Position numbers and translations under genes: made by a program. Under the pieces are notes generated by a model that was not told the origin of the DNA, searched no databases, and saw only the letters and a list, made by a program, of their open reading frames with translations. Positions 46,878-55,526 of a DNA stretch of 64,000 nucleotides are shown piece after piece; the stretch's first letter is position 1, and every line of letters starts with the position of its first letter. The DNA is taken from contig JAGAIV010000042.1 in the NCBI GenBank assembly GCA_017626365.1, positions 1 to 64,000 on the forward strand. The letters run 5' to 3'. Source of the stretch: Clostridia bacterium (GTDB taxonomy: Bacteria > Bacillota > Clostridia > TANB77 > CAG-508).

Positions 46878-47996
46878 AAAATAATTTCACAAATATCTTT
46901 ACAAGAATTTTTCTTAGCAAGAAGTCTTGCATTTGTTTTCATTTTTTGCATTTTCTCAGGAGAAGAAAATAATTCTTTTAAAATTTCTCCAGCATCATCT
47001 TTCTTTTTAATCCAAATAGCTACACCTTTGCTTTCCAAAAAGCTAGCATTTTCTTCTTCTTGGCCAGGAATTGGATTAATCACAATAATTGGTAATCCGT
47101 GATGCTAAACTTTCAGAAGTAGTTAGTCCACCAGGTTTTGTTATTACTAGATCAGAAACACTCATTAACTCAGGAACTTTTGTTGTATAATCCAATACTT
47201 TAATAGAATCTTCTTTATGTTCTTGTTCTACCAAATACTCAAAGCTACGTTTCATTTTAGGATTTCTTCCAGAAATCGCAACAACTTGAATATTATCAAA
47301 ATCTTTTGCTAATGTACCTAACAATTCATATGTCTTAGACTTACCAAGGCCAAATTCACCACCTGCAAAAAATAGAACTGTTCTTTTATTGTCTACTAAT
47401 CCTAATTCATTTAAAATTTCTTTTTTATTATAGCTTTTTAAGAAACGATTTGATAAAGGAATACCAGTAGCAAAAATTTTATTATCATCAATTCCTTTAT
47501 CAATTAAATCTTGTTTCATTCCATCATGAGCAACAAAAAAATAATCAATCAAATCAGCATTCACAAGCCATTGATCATGTGGTGCATAATCTGTCATAAC
47601 AGTCGCAATTTTAGCATGAATCTTACCTTTTTGTTTTAAAACAGTACACATTTGTGAACCAAAAGGATGGGTTGAAATAACAAAGTCAGGATTATATTCC
47701 TGTAACAATTTATTCAATTTTAAAGCCATTATTCTATTAGAAGAATTACTAACTTTTGCAAAAACGCCTTTTTGTGAATTAGAATAAATTTTTCCCCATG
47801 CCCAAGGCATTTTTTTAGCCATTTCATTATAAGCAGTAGTCGTTAACTTATCTAGTGCTTTATTAACATACTTAACACAATCCACTAGATTAATTTCTAT
47901 ATCTTTATAGTGATTCTCAATATATTCTTTTATGGAGCGAGCAGCAGATAAATGTCCTCCCCCATAAGCCGCATAAAAAATTAAAACTTTTTTCAT
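46865..47996 (-). CDS. MGDG-synthase-like/UgtP-type glycosyltransferase, read through a CGG +1 recoding site
   Basis: With recoding the product is 376 residues, the normal length. The N-terminal domain has FYAAYGGGHLSAARSI (acceptor-binding loop) and the middle KIATVMTDYAPHDQWLVNADLIDYFFVAHD. The C-terminal GT-B domain has FFAGGEFGLGKS, TKPGGLTTSESLAS-Gly-LPIIVINPIPGQEEENA and ends LKKG. The break is GCA TCA CGG ATT; skipping the C restores the donor-binding stretch ESLASGLP. Members transfer Glc or Gal to diacylglycerol, making membrane glycolipids and lipoteichoic acid anchors. Without recoding the donor site is lost. Confidence 0.93.
47097..47099 (-). other. CGG(A) +1 recoding site 8 (glycosyltransferase gene, Gly300)
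   Basis: TCA CGG ATT ACC on the minus strand, in frame from the ATG at 47996. Skipping the C gives TCA GGA TTA CCA (Ser-Gly-Leu-Pro), with the frame open to 46865. Confidence 0.94.
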
Positions 47997-48136
47997 AATA
48001 TCTCCTAAAAAATGATAATTTATAAATTTATTTTAACATAAACAAATATAAAATAAAAGAAAAAAATAAAAAATATCACCAGACTTGATATTATGTAAAT
48101 TATAATGTATAATATAAAAATGTGGAGGATAAGGGT

Positions 48137-48946
48137 ATGGAAGAAGAAATTAAAAGTATTAACAGAAACTATAATACATTATTTATAGATAATGAAAATG
48201 AACAAGAAAAACTAAATAGTGAAATAATAGCAGCCTTTAATACAAGAGATTGGAATAGATTAGTCAAAATATCAGAAAGAATACCGAGAGCTGTTTTAAT
48301 GATAAACGAGAATGAGCTTCTTTATCAATTAGGACAATATACATTAGAAAATACACAAGAACAAAGAGAAGATATCATAAATAAAATAAATGTAAACGGT
48401 TTAGTAAAACAGATTAATATGGTTAACAAAACTGGACTTAATATTACTTTAAAAGATGATACTATTTTAATATGTATTAAAGCAACCGAACAAATTCCTT
48501 TGTTAAAAGAAGATGAGAAGATTACAACAGAAGATAGATATGGAATATGTCATTCTGCTTCAAAACATTATATTGATATTTTTAAAGACAGTAAATTAGT
48601 TACCGGATATGTTTGTGGAGTAATAGATACAACACGCTATTTACATAGTTGGATTGAATTTGAAGAAGAACAAATAGAATGGGTATTTGATTATACTATG
48701 AATGCTTTAATAAATAAGAATGCATATTATAAAATAAACCATGCTACAAAAATTAATGAAATTAATGAAGAGGAAATATATGATGATAAAAGGAAAAAAT
48801 TTCAAGACAAACTAAAATTCGAAATCAAAGGAGAAGAGCATGAATTTGATGATAAAACATATTTAACATGTGCCCAAGAAATAAAAAAAGAATTAAAACA
48901 AAAAAATCCAGCAATTTATAAAGAAATTTTTGAAGAGGAAAGATAA
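48137..48946 (+). CDS. Hypothetical protein with a transglutaminase-like Cys-His-Asp arrangement
   Basis: A 269-residue soluble protein I cannot place. It has RYGICHSASKHYI (Cys138), RYLHSWIEFEEE (His170) and EWVFDYTMNALI (Asp185). The order and spacing, Cys at a helix start, then His and Asp on adjacent strands, match transglutaminase/papain-like folds, so a cysteine peptidase or acyltransferase is a reasonable guess. The ATG at 48137 is chosen because GGAGG stands 9 bases upstream; a GTG at 48122 overlaps it. Monocistronic, ending in a terminator. Function inferred only from motif layout. Confidence 0.55.
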   Translation: MEEEIKSINRNYNTLFIDNENEQEKLNSEIIAAFNTRDWNRLVKISERIPRAVLMINENELLYQLGQYTLENTQEQREDIINKINVNGLVKQINMVNKTGLNITLKDDTILICIKATEQIPLLKEDEKITTEDRYGICHSASKHYIDIFKDSKLVTGYVCGVIDTTRYLHSWIEFEEEQIEWVFDYTMNALINKNAYYKINHATKINEINEEEIYDDKRKKFQDKLKFEIKGEEHEFDDKTYLTCAQEIKKELKQKNPAIYKEIFEEER

Positions 48947-48962
48947 AATCTTTCTTCTTTTT
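48932..48962 (+). terminator. Terminator
   Basis: AGAGGAAAGAT pairs with ATCTTTCTTCT, followed by a T run. Confidence 0.6.
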
Positions 48963-49041
48963 TTATTTATATTGAAAAATTAAGAATAAAAAATGAAAAA
49001 AATAGCAAAATAAAATTAAAACGAAAATGGAGGAGAATAAA

Positions 49042-49520
49042 ATGAAAAAATGTTTAAAGACAATATTTATATGCATATGTATGATTTTAAGTATTATTGC
49101 AGTTATTCAAGTATTTAACATAGAAACAAAACAAACAAAAGTATATGCAGCAAGTGGGAACACTTCAGATTTACAACTAATGGCAAGAGCTATCAATGGA
49201 GAAGCAAGAGGAGAACCATATGAAGGACAAGTAGCTGTTCGGAGCAGTTATATTAAATAGAGTAAAAAGCTCAAAATTTCCTAATACAATAGCAGGAGTA
49301 ATTTATGAAAAAGGAGCATTTACAGCAGTATCAGATGGACAAATCAATGTACCAATAAAAGAAGGTTCTACTGTATTAAAAGCAGCGCAAGATGCCATGA
49401 ATGGTTGGGATCCAACAAACCGGATGTATCTACTATTTTAATCCAAATACAGCAACTAACAAATGGATTTGGTCAAGACCACTTGTAAAAACCATAGGGA
49501 AACACAGATTCTGTAAATAA
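49042..49520 (+). CDS. sleB: Spore cortex-lytic/cell wall hydrolase SleB, with two CGG +1 recoding sites
   Basis: With both recodings the product is 158 residues. A signal segment (about 5-27) precedes the Hydrolase_2 domain: LMARAINGEARGEPYEGQVAV, Gly-AVILNRVKSSKFPNTIAGVIY, GAFTAVSDGQIN, NGWDPTN, Gly-CIYYFNPNTATNKWIWSRP and KTIGKHRFCK, which is the correct family C-terminus. Three frames in succession must be joined, both times at CGG A. The catalytic Glu is in INGEARGE. SleB is a lytic transglycosylase of spore cortex that needs YpeB, whose gene follows. The N-terminal peptidoglycan-binding domain of Bacillus SleB is missing. ATG 49042 follows GGAGGA. Confidence 0.94.
49240..49242 (+). other. 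CGG(A) +1 recoding site 9 (sleB, Gly67)
   Basis: GTA GCT GTT CGG AGC is in frame from ATG 49042. Skipping the C gives GTT GGA GCA GTT ATA TTA (Val-Gly-Ala-Val-Ile-Leu), the conserved QVAVGAVILNR. Confidence 0.95.
49421..49423 (+). other. CGG(A) +1 recoding site 10 (sleB, Gly127)
   Basis: In the frame set by the first site, CCA ACA AAC CGG ATG. Skipping the C gives AAC GGA TGT ATC TAC TAT TTT AAT, the DPTxGxxYYFN motif. Confidence 0.95.
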
Positions 49521-49541
49521 AAAACCGTAAACTTCATTAAA

Positions 49542-49665
49542 GAGGAACATATAATCATAATTTTAATGGAGTGACCGACGAGCAGTGACATTAGTCAACA
49601 AATGGGAGCGAATGCGACCAGCGCAGGAATGGAACAAAATTAAAATTATGATTATATGTTTCTTC
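49542..49665. repeat. Long hairpin element with conserved 26-nt core, copy B
   Basis: A perfect 20-bp stem, ACATATAATCATAATTTTAA with its complement (49547-49566 and 49640-49659), extended by GAGGA/TCTTC. The loop contains the core GGAGCGAATGCGACCAGC... (49605-49630), 25 of 26 bases identical to the core at 24218. It lies between sleB and ypeB. Confidence 0.85.
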
Positions 49666-49698
49666 AAGCAACTATTAAAATAGAAAGGAAGAAAAATT

Positions 49699-51090
49699 AT
49701 GAATTTAAGAGAGAAAGTATACGATTGGAAAAATCGTTTAAAAGATAGACATATGTTAAGTGTAATAGTAGTATTAGGAGCTATTATTATTGGATTAGGT
49801 CTATTCACCTATAAAAGAGAAAGAGATTTTAGACAAGCATCAGAAAACTCATATAATTTAGCATTTTTTGAATTAGTTGACTATGTTCAAAATGTAGAAA
49901 CATATCTTGCAAAATCTTTAATATCAACAACACCGGAACACGGAGCAGAGACTCTAACAAATCTTTGGAGAGAAGCAAACCTTGCACAAAGTAATTTAGC
50001 ACAACTACCAATAGGTTCTCAAGAATTAGAAAATACTTCAAAATTTTTAAACCAAGTAAGCGAATATAGTTACTCACTATCAAGAAAAAATATATATAAT
50101 CAGCCACTAACACAAGAAGACTTAAAAAACCTAAAAGACCTACACAATTATAGTGTAGAACTAAATAACACATTAGTACAACTTTCATCAGACATGAATG
50201 ATGGAAGAATTAGTTGGGGAGAATTAACCAAAAAAGGAACAACCGCATTTGCACAGCAAGTTAGCAATATCTCAAAAGATAGCTTTTCAGGAATAGAAGA
50301 AAACTTCCATGAATATGCAGGACTAATATATGATGGAGCATTCTCAGAACATATGACAAATCCAGAAAGAAAAGGATTAACAGGAGAAAATATAGACGAA
50401 GAAGCAGCAAAACAAATTGCAAAAAAATTTTATGGAGAAGATAGAGTAGAAGAAATAACATCAAATGGATTATCCGAAAATGGAAACATTCCATCTTACG
50501 ATTTCTATGTAAGACTAAAAAACACAGATAAAGACCAAAATGCTAATATTTCTATTTCACAAAAAGGTGGACATATAGTATTTTCAAATTTTAATCGAGC
50601 GGTAGATGTAGAAACAATTAATCAAGAACAAGCAAATGAAATAGGAAAAAAATTTTTATCTGAAAAAGGATTTCCAAATATGAAAGAAACCTATTTCTTA
50701 AAACAAGAAGGGATTGTAACAATTAACTATGCTTACGAACAAAATAATGTAACAATATATCCAGACTTAATAAAATTAAAAATAGCATTAGATAATGGAG
50801 AAGTATTAGGAATGGAGACAACGGGATATTTAAACTCACATGAACAAAGAAATTTACCAAGTCCAAAAATAACAAAAGAAGAAGCAAAGAAAACATTAAA
50901 TAAAGAGCTAGAAATTCTAAGTGAAGGACTAGCAATTATTCCAACGGAATATAAAACGGAAATATTATGTTGGGAATTTAAAGGTAAAGTAGATGGGACT
51001 GAATTTTTAGTATATATTAATGCAGAAAACGGAAGAGAAGAAGATATACTAGTTATCCAAAACACACCAAATGGAACTTTAACTATGTAA
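49699..51090 (+). CDS. ypeB: Germination protein YpeB
   Basis: A 463-residue protein with an N-terminal transmembrane helix (about 21-39), a long helical region (FFELVDYVQNVETYLAKSLIS, ANLAQSNLAQLPIGSQELENTSKFLNQVSEYSYSLSR) and a C-terminal PepSY-like YpeB domain (ITKEEAKKTLNKELEILSEGLAIIPTEYKTEILCWEF). YpeB stabilises SleB in the dormant spore and is degraded at germination. RBS AGAAAGGAAG precedes ATG 49699. It directly follows sleB, as in Bacillus. Confidence 0.95.
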   Translation: MNLREKVYDWKNRLKDRHMLSVIVVLGAIIIGLGLFTYKRERDFRQASENSYNLAFFELVDYVQNVETYLAKSLISTTPEHGAETLTNLWREANLAQSNLAQLPIGSQELENTSKFLNQVSEYSYSLSRKNIYNQPLTQEDLKNLKDLHNYSVELNNTLVQLSSDMNDGRISWGELTKKGTTAFAQQVSNISKDSFSGIEENFHEYAGLIYDGAFSEHMTNPERKGLTGENIDEEAAKQIAKKFYGEDRVEEITSNGLSENGNIPSYDFYVRLKNTDKDQNANISISQKGGHIVFSNFNRAVDVETINQEQANEIGKKFLSEKGFPNMKETYFLKQEGIVTINYAYEQNNVTIYPDLIKLKIALDNGEVLGMETTGYLNSHEQRNLPSPKITKEEAKKTLNKELEILSEGLAIIPTEYKTEILCWEFKGKVDGTEFLVYINAENGREEDILVIQNTPNGTLTM

Positions 51091-51158
51091 ACTTTATATT
51101 GAAAATAAAATATAGTTATATTATAATATAGATAGTAAATAAACAAAGGAAGATAATA

Positions 51159-52043
51159 ATGAAATTAAAAGATTTTTTACTATTTATACCAAGAGGAGCT
51201 ATTGCTACATTTACTAAAATATATAGAGAAAACATTGAAAGTGAGTTATTAGAATATATCAACCAACAAGGACTATATCATGTGGTACCTAATGAAGAAA
51301 TAGCACAAAAAATAATAACATCACAAAAAGTAAAAGCAAGTAAAAGTAGAATTAATTCATATGGAAGTCGCGTATGCTGTATGTTTGCGGGTATGCCAGA
51401 GGTAGATAATTATATAAAAAATTTAGTATATTCAAGCAGTGACAATATATTACTTCATCCAGAAAAAATTATACATGCAGTAAAATTTCCAATAGAAGAA
51501 TCTGAATATAATAAATTTAAAATAAGAAGCTTAGCAGATAATGTCATACTTCATGAAGGAGATTGCCAAATTCCAAAAGAAAAAATTGAAGTAAAACAAT
51601 TAGTGTTAGATATTATAAAGGATGAAAGCGGTAAAGAAATATTAGGATTTAGAGAACGTACACAAGAAGAAATACTACAAAATAAAGATAAACATATACC
51701 ATCACCACAATGTTTGCAAGAAGTAGAAAAACAACAAGCAGAAAATGGTTATTATAAAAGAGATTTTTTTGGAATAAAAAATACTATAAATGGAGTAATA
51801 CATCAACAAAAATTAGAAGAAGATTACTATAAAAAAGGAATAGGTAATTTTTTTAGCAGATTGATTAGTAAAATAAAAAATAAAATCCAAATATCGGAAA
51901 CAAAAGGAATTCCAGAAGTTTCAAGTTATAAAGAAGAAATGAGAAAATTTAAAAACACATTAGAGCAAAATGTTGATCCACTAAATATTGATAAAATTAT
52001 GTCTGAACCACAAACAACTAAACAAATAACAAGAGAAGAATAA
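51159..52043 (+). CDS. Hypothetical protein
   Basis: A 294-residue soluble protein without a family I recognise. The first 110 residues (GLYHVVPNEEIAQKIITSQKVKASKS, YGSRVCCMFAGMPEVDNYIKNL, KIIHAVKFPI) have an alpha/beta pattern faintly like ADP-ribosyltransferase-type folds. The C-terminal 130 residues are charged and helical (NKDKHIPSPQCLQEVEKQQAENG). RBS AAAGGAAG precedes ATG 51159. It lies between ypeB and a SASP gene, so a link with spores is possible but unproven. Confidence 0.6.
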   Translation: MKLKDFLLFIPRGAIATFTKIYRENIESELLEYINQQGLYHVVPNEEIAQKIITSQKVKASKSRINSYGSRVCCMFAGMPEVDNYIKNLVYSSSDNILLHPEKIIHAVKFPIEESEYNKFKIRSLADNVILHEGDCQIPKEKIEVKQLVLDIIKDESGKEILGFRERTQEEILQNKDKHIPSPQCLQEVEKQQAENGYYKRDFFGIKNTINGVIHQQKLEEDYYKKGIGNFFSRLISKIKNKIQISETKGIPEVSSYKEEMRKFKNTLEQNVDPLNIDKIMSEPQTTKQITREE

Positions 52044-52194
52044 AAAATTACCATGTAAAAAAAACAAAAAAATGTGCATACTAGAATTATGAAAATACAA
52101 AAAATTAAAAACCATCAATTTATTTGATATTAGATAAAAAGAATTTTTAAGTATTTTCATAGAATATAAATCCTAAAAATAGGAGGTATGCATT

Positions 52195-52371
52195 ATGTCT
52201 AGAAATTCAAAGTTAATCTCAAATGAATTAAGAGAAGAGATTGCAAAAGAATTAGGGGTATATGATACAGTAAAACAAGATGGTGGTAGCTGGGCAAATG
52301 TTTCTTCAAAAGATTGTGGAAACATTGTAACAAAAGCTATTGAAATCGCAAACAGAAGCGTGCAAAAATAA
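52195..52371 (+). CDS. Alpha/beta-type small acid-soluble spore protein
   Basis: A 58-residue protein: MSRNSKLISNELREEIAKEL, then GVYDTVKQDGGSWANVSSKD, then CGNIVTKAIEIANRSVQK. It carries the N-terminal germination-protease-type EL.E.A.ELG segment and the C-terminal GG.M/KI-like DNA-binding helix in the order of alpha/beta SASPs. These proteins coat DNA in spores and protect it from UV. Excellent RBS TAGGAGG lies 7 bases before the ATG, and a terminator follows. It is slightly divergent from the Bacillus consensus. Confidence 0.85.
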   Translation: MSRNSKLISNELREEIAKELGVYDTVKQDGGSWANVSSKDCGNIVTKAIEIANRSVQK

Positions 52372-52379
52372 TAAGTATT

Positions 52380-52414
52380 AGAAGAAAGCATAATATTATG
52401 CTTTCTTCTTTTTA
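52380..52414 (+). terminator. Terminator of the SASP gene
   Basis: AGAAGAAAGCATAA pairs with TTATGCTTTCTTCT, followed by TTTTTAT. Confidence 0.9.
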
Positions 52415-52492
52415 TATAAAAATACCTATAATAAACTTTACGAATTGCAAAAATAAGTATATACTATATAAAAATTGAAATAGGTGAAAAAT

Positions 52493-53065
52493 ATGAAATA
52501 CGAAGAAATTGAAAAAATAGTAAAAGAAACATTATCCGAAAAAAGGTACAATCACTCAGTAGGGGTTGCCAAACGTGCCGTAGAGCTTGCTAAAATTTAT
52601 GGAGAAGATGAAGAAAAAGCAAAAATGATTGGAATTGTACACGACATTGCAAAACAAATGCCAAAAGAAGAAGCACTTCTCTATGCAAAAGAAAATGGAA
52701 TTGTTTTTGATGAAATTGAAGAAAAAGAACCTAGTTTATGGCATTCTAAACTAGGAGCTGATATTGCAAAAAAGAAATTTGGATTTACAGAGGAGATGGC
52801 GCAAGCAATTTTATATCATACTACTGGAAATGTTAATATGAAAATTATGGATAAAATTATTTATCTAGCAGATAAAACAGAAGAAGGTAGAAATTATATA
52901 GACTTAGAATTAGCAAGGAATATTAGTAATAGAGATATTGATGAAGGCGTACTATATGTTGCTAAAGTTGCCATAGAATATAGTTTGAAAAAGAATAGCC
53001 TAATTCATCCAGATACGATATACTTAATCAATCAGCTAATCGAAGAAAAAGAGAATAAAAAATGA
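52493..53065 (+). CDS. YqeK-type HD-domain hydrolase (diadenosine tetraphosphatase)
   Basis: A 190-residue HD-superfamily protein: YNHSVGVAKRAVELAKIYGEDEEKAKMIGIVHDIAKQMP provides H and HD metal ligands, LWHSKLGADIAK and AILYHTTGNVNM the later ones, and KIIYLADKTEEGR the last. YqeK hydrolyses Ap4A symmetrically, lowering the alarmone. ATG 52493 follows TAGGTGA by 6 bases. In many Firmicutes yqeK precedes rsfS, but here rsfS lies elsewhere. Confidence 0.9.
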   Translation: MKYEEIEKIVKETLSEKRYNHSVGVAKRAVELAKIYGEDEEKAKMIGIVHDIAKQMPKEEALLYAKENGIVFDEIEEKEPSLWHSKLGADIAKKKFGFTEEMAQAILYHTTGNVNMKIMDKIIYLADKTEEGRNYIDLELARNISNRDIDEGVLYVAKVAIEYSLKKNSLIHPDTIYLINQLIEEKENKK

Positions 53066-53165
53066 TAAAAATAATATATTAAATATAGAGAATCGAGCAT
53101 ATTTTATTGATTTTTTTGTGGTATTATTATAAAATACTAGAAAATGAACAAATAGGGTGAGAATA

Positions 53166-53924
53166 TTGCAAATAGATATAAATGGATATAAAATTAACTA
53201 TGAAGTAGAAGGCGAAGGAAAAAATGTAATTTTATTACATGGTTGGCTTGCAAGTCTAGAAACAATGAAACCAATCGCAAATCATTTAAAAAAACATTTT
53301 AAAGTATATAATATAGATGTGATTGGATTTGGAAAAAGTGATCTACCAAGAGAACCACTACATACAGAAGATTTTGGAAACTTCTTACATGAATTTATCA
53401 AAACATTAAAAATAGAAAATCCTATTTTAATAGGACATTCCAATGGAGGAAGAACCATACTAAATTATGCAAGTAGGCAACTTGGAAAAATAAATAAAAT
53501 TGTTCTAATTGATTCAGCGGGAATTAAACCAAAAAGAAAAATAAGTTATTATATAAAAATATATACATTTAAAGCTTTAAAAAAATTATTGCCAAATACG
53601 GAGAAAACAAAGAAACTACGTGAGAAAGTTTTAGGAAAATTTGGTTCAACCGATTATAAAAATTCGCCAGAAGTCTTAAGAAAAACAATGTCTATTATAT
53701 TAAATGAAGATATAAGAGAACAATTACCTAATATTCAAGCGCCTACGTTATTAATATGGGGAGAAAATGATACAGCAACACCAATACGAGATGCAAAAAT
53801 TATGGAAAAATTGATACCAAATGCGGGATTAGTAACATATAAGCAAGCAGGTCATTTTTCATATTTAGATTATTTACCAAATTTCTTAACAGTACTAGAT
53901 GAATTTTTTAAAAATGATTACTAA
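53166..53924 (+). CDS. Alpha/beta-hydrolase fold protein
   Basis: A 252-residue hydrolase with the oxyanion HGW motif (VILLHGWLASLETM), nucleophile elbow GHSNGGR (Ser near 98), acid LIWGENDTATP and catalytic His in KQAGHFSYLDYLP. The start is the TTG at 53166, 5 bases after AGGGTGAG; a GTG at 53157 lies in the RBS. Such proteins are often esterases or peptidases; no substrate is evident. It lies 11 bases upstream of the MurF-like gene, so an envelope role is possible. Confidence 0.85.
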   Translation: MQIDINGYKINYEVEGEGKNVILLHGWLASLETMKPIANHLKKHFKVYNIDVIGFGKSDLPREPLHTEDFGNFLHEFIKTLKIENPILIGHSNGGRTILNYASRQLGKINKIVLIDSAGIKPKRKISYYIKIYTFKALKKLLPNTEKTKKLREKVLGKFGSTDYKNSPEVLRKTMSIILNEDIREQLPNIQAPTLLIWGENDTATPIRDAKIMEKLIPNAGLVTYKQAGHFSYLDYLPNFLTVLDEFFKNDY

Positions 53925-53935
53925 TAGGGGGAAAT

Positions 53936-55513
53936 ATGTTAGAATATACACTTATCAATATTTTGTGGGTTATAGGATTTATTTACTTAAACCGTAAACT
54001 GCGAAATGGATTTCATATATTACAATTAGAACATTACAAAATAAAAGCATATAAAGAATGGATGAAAAAACATGCTAGCAAAGTATGGGATCTAAAAGAA
54101 TTAATACTATTTATACCAATTGTTATAGCAATATTTAGTGTAAATATAGGTCTTATAGTAGGAATAATAATATTGATATTATTTAATTTATTATATAAAA
54201 AAGACCAAGAAAAAAAAGCATTTGTAATAACAAATAGAATCAAAAGAATGTATGCAACAAATGCAGTATTAAATATTATTATGCTAATATTATTAAACGT
54301 ATTTTTATCAAACCAATATGGAGTTTTAGTGATTGGCATCATATCTATTTTATATATAATATGTAGTTATTCAATAATTATATTAATCAATACTATAAAC
54401 CAACCAATAGAAAAATTAATTCAAAAAAAATTCTATAAACAAGCAGAAAAAAAATTACAAAACCACAACAATTTGAAAGTAATTGGCATTACAGGAAGTT
54501 ATGGAAAAACAAGTACAAAGTATATCGTATCAACAATACTAGAACAAAAATATAATGTACTAATGACACCAGAAAGTTATAATACAACTATGGGGGTTGT
54601 TAGAACAATTAATGAAAAATTAAGACCAGAACATCAGATTTTTGTTTGCGAAATGGGAGCAAGGAACATTGGAGATATTAAAGAAATCTGTGACCTTGTA
54701 AAACCTAAATATGGAATATTAACATCAATAGGACCACAACACTTAGATACATTTCAAACAATTGAAAATGTAAAAAAGACGAAAATGGAGCTAGTAGATT
54801 CGTTACCGAATGAAGGCATAGCATTTGTAAATGAAGAAGATGAAAACATCCAAACCATAACAATCGAGAAAAAGCATATAAAATATGGATTAAATCAAAC
54901 AAAATGTGATTATTATGCAGACAATATTGAAATCAATGAAAATGGTTGTATTTTTGAAGTACATACCCAAGAAGGAAATACAATTCGAGTAAAAACAAAG
55001 TTATTAGGAAGCAATAATATTTTAAATATTGTAGGTGCTATTTGTGTAGCAAAAGAATTAGGATTAACAGATGAAGAGATTAGGCAGGGAGTACGTTTAT
55101 TAAAACCAATACCACATAGACTAGAACTAATTCAAGGTGCAAACGGACTTATCATGATAGATGATGCTTTTAATTCCAATGTAAAAGGAGCAAAATCTGC
55201 ATTAGAAATATTAGCTACATTTCAAAATCGTAAAAAAATTCTAGTTACTCCAGGAATGGTAGAACTAGGAGATAAGCAATATGAATACAATAAAAGATTT
55301 GGAGAGCAAGCAGCAGATTGTGCAGATTATATTATTTTAGTAGGACAAAAGCAAGCAGAGCCTATTTTTGATGGACTAAAAGAAAAAAAATATCCAGAAA
55401 AATGTATTTATATTGCACAAAACTTAGAAGATGCAATTAAAAAAATGAATCAAGAAATTACAAAAGATACCGTGGTTTTATTAGAAAACGATTTACCAGA
55501 TAATTATTTATAG
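53936..55513 (+). CDS. Membrane-anchored MurF-like ligase (UDP-MurNAc-tripeptide--D-Ala-D-Ala ligase)
   Basis: A 525-residue protein. The first 165 residues contain four or five hydrophobic helices, an unusual membrane module. A Mur ligase follows: ITGSYGKTSTKYI P-loop (about 185-197), YNTTMGVVRTI, CEMGARNIGDI, LTSIGPQHLDTF, PHRLELIQGANGLIMIDDAFNSNVKGAKSAL and TPGMVELG. MurF joins D-Ala-D-Ala to UDP-MurNAc-tripeptide; a ddl gene follows immediately, which supports this role. Clostridial genomes often have such membrane-linked copies as well as a soluble MurF. Precise substrate inferred. Confidence 0.88.
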   Translation: MLEYTLINILWVIGFIYLNRKLRNGFHILQLEHYKIKAYKEWMKKHASKVWDLKELILFIPIVIAIFSVNIGLIVGIIILILFNLLYKKDQEKKAFVITNRIKRMYATNAVLNIIMLILLNVFLSNQYGVLVIGIISILYIICSYSIIILINTINQPIEKLIQKKFYKQAEKKLQNHNNLKVIGITGSYGKTSTKYIVSTILEQKYNVLMTPESYNTTMGVVRTINEKLRPEHQIFVCEMGARNIGDIKEICDLVKPKYGILTSIGPQHLDTFQTIENVKKTKMELVDSLPNEGIAFVNEEDENIQTITIEKKHIKYGLNQTKCDYYADNIEINENGCIFEVHTQEGNTIRVKTKLLGSNNILNIVGAICVAKELGLTDEEIRQGVRLLKPIPHRLELIQGANGLIMIDDAFNSNVKGAKSALEILATFQNRKKILVTPGMVELGDKQYEYNKRFGEQAADCADYIILVGQKQAEPIFDGLKEKKYPEKCIYIAQNLEDAIKKMNQEITKDTVVLLENDLPDNYL

Positions 55514-55526
55514 AAAGGGTGAAAAT

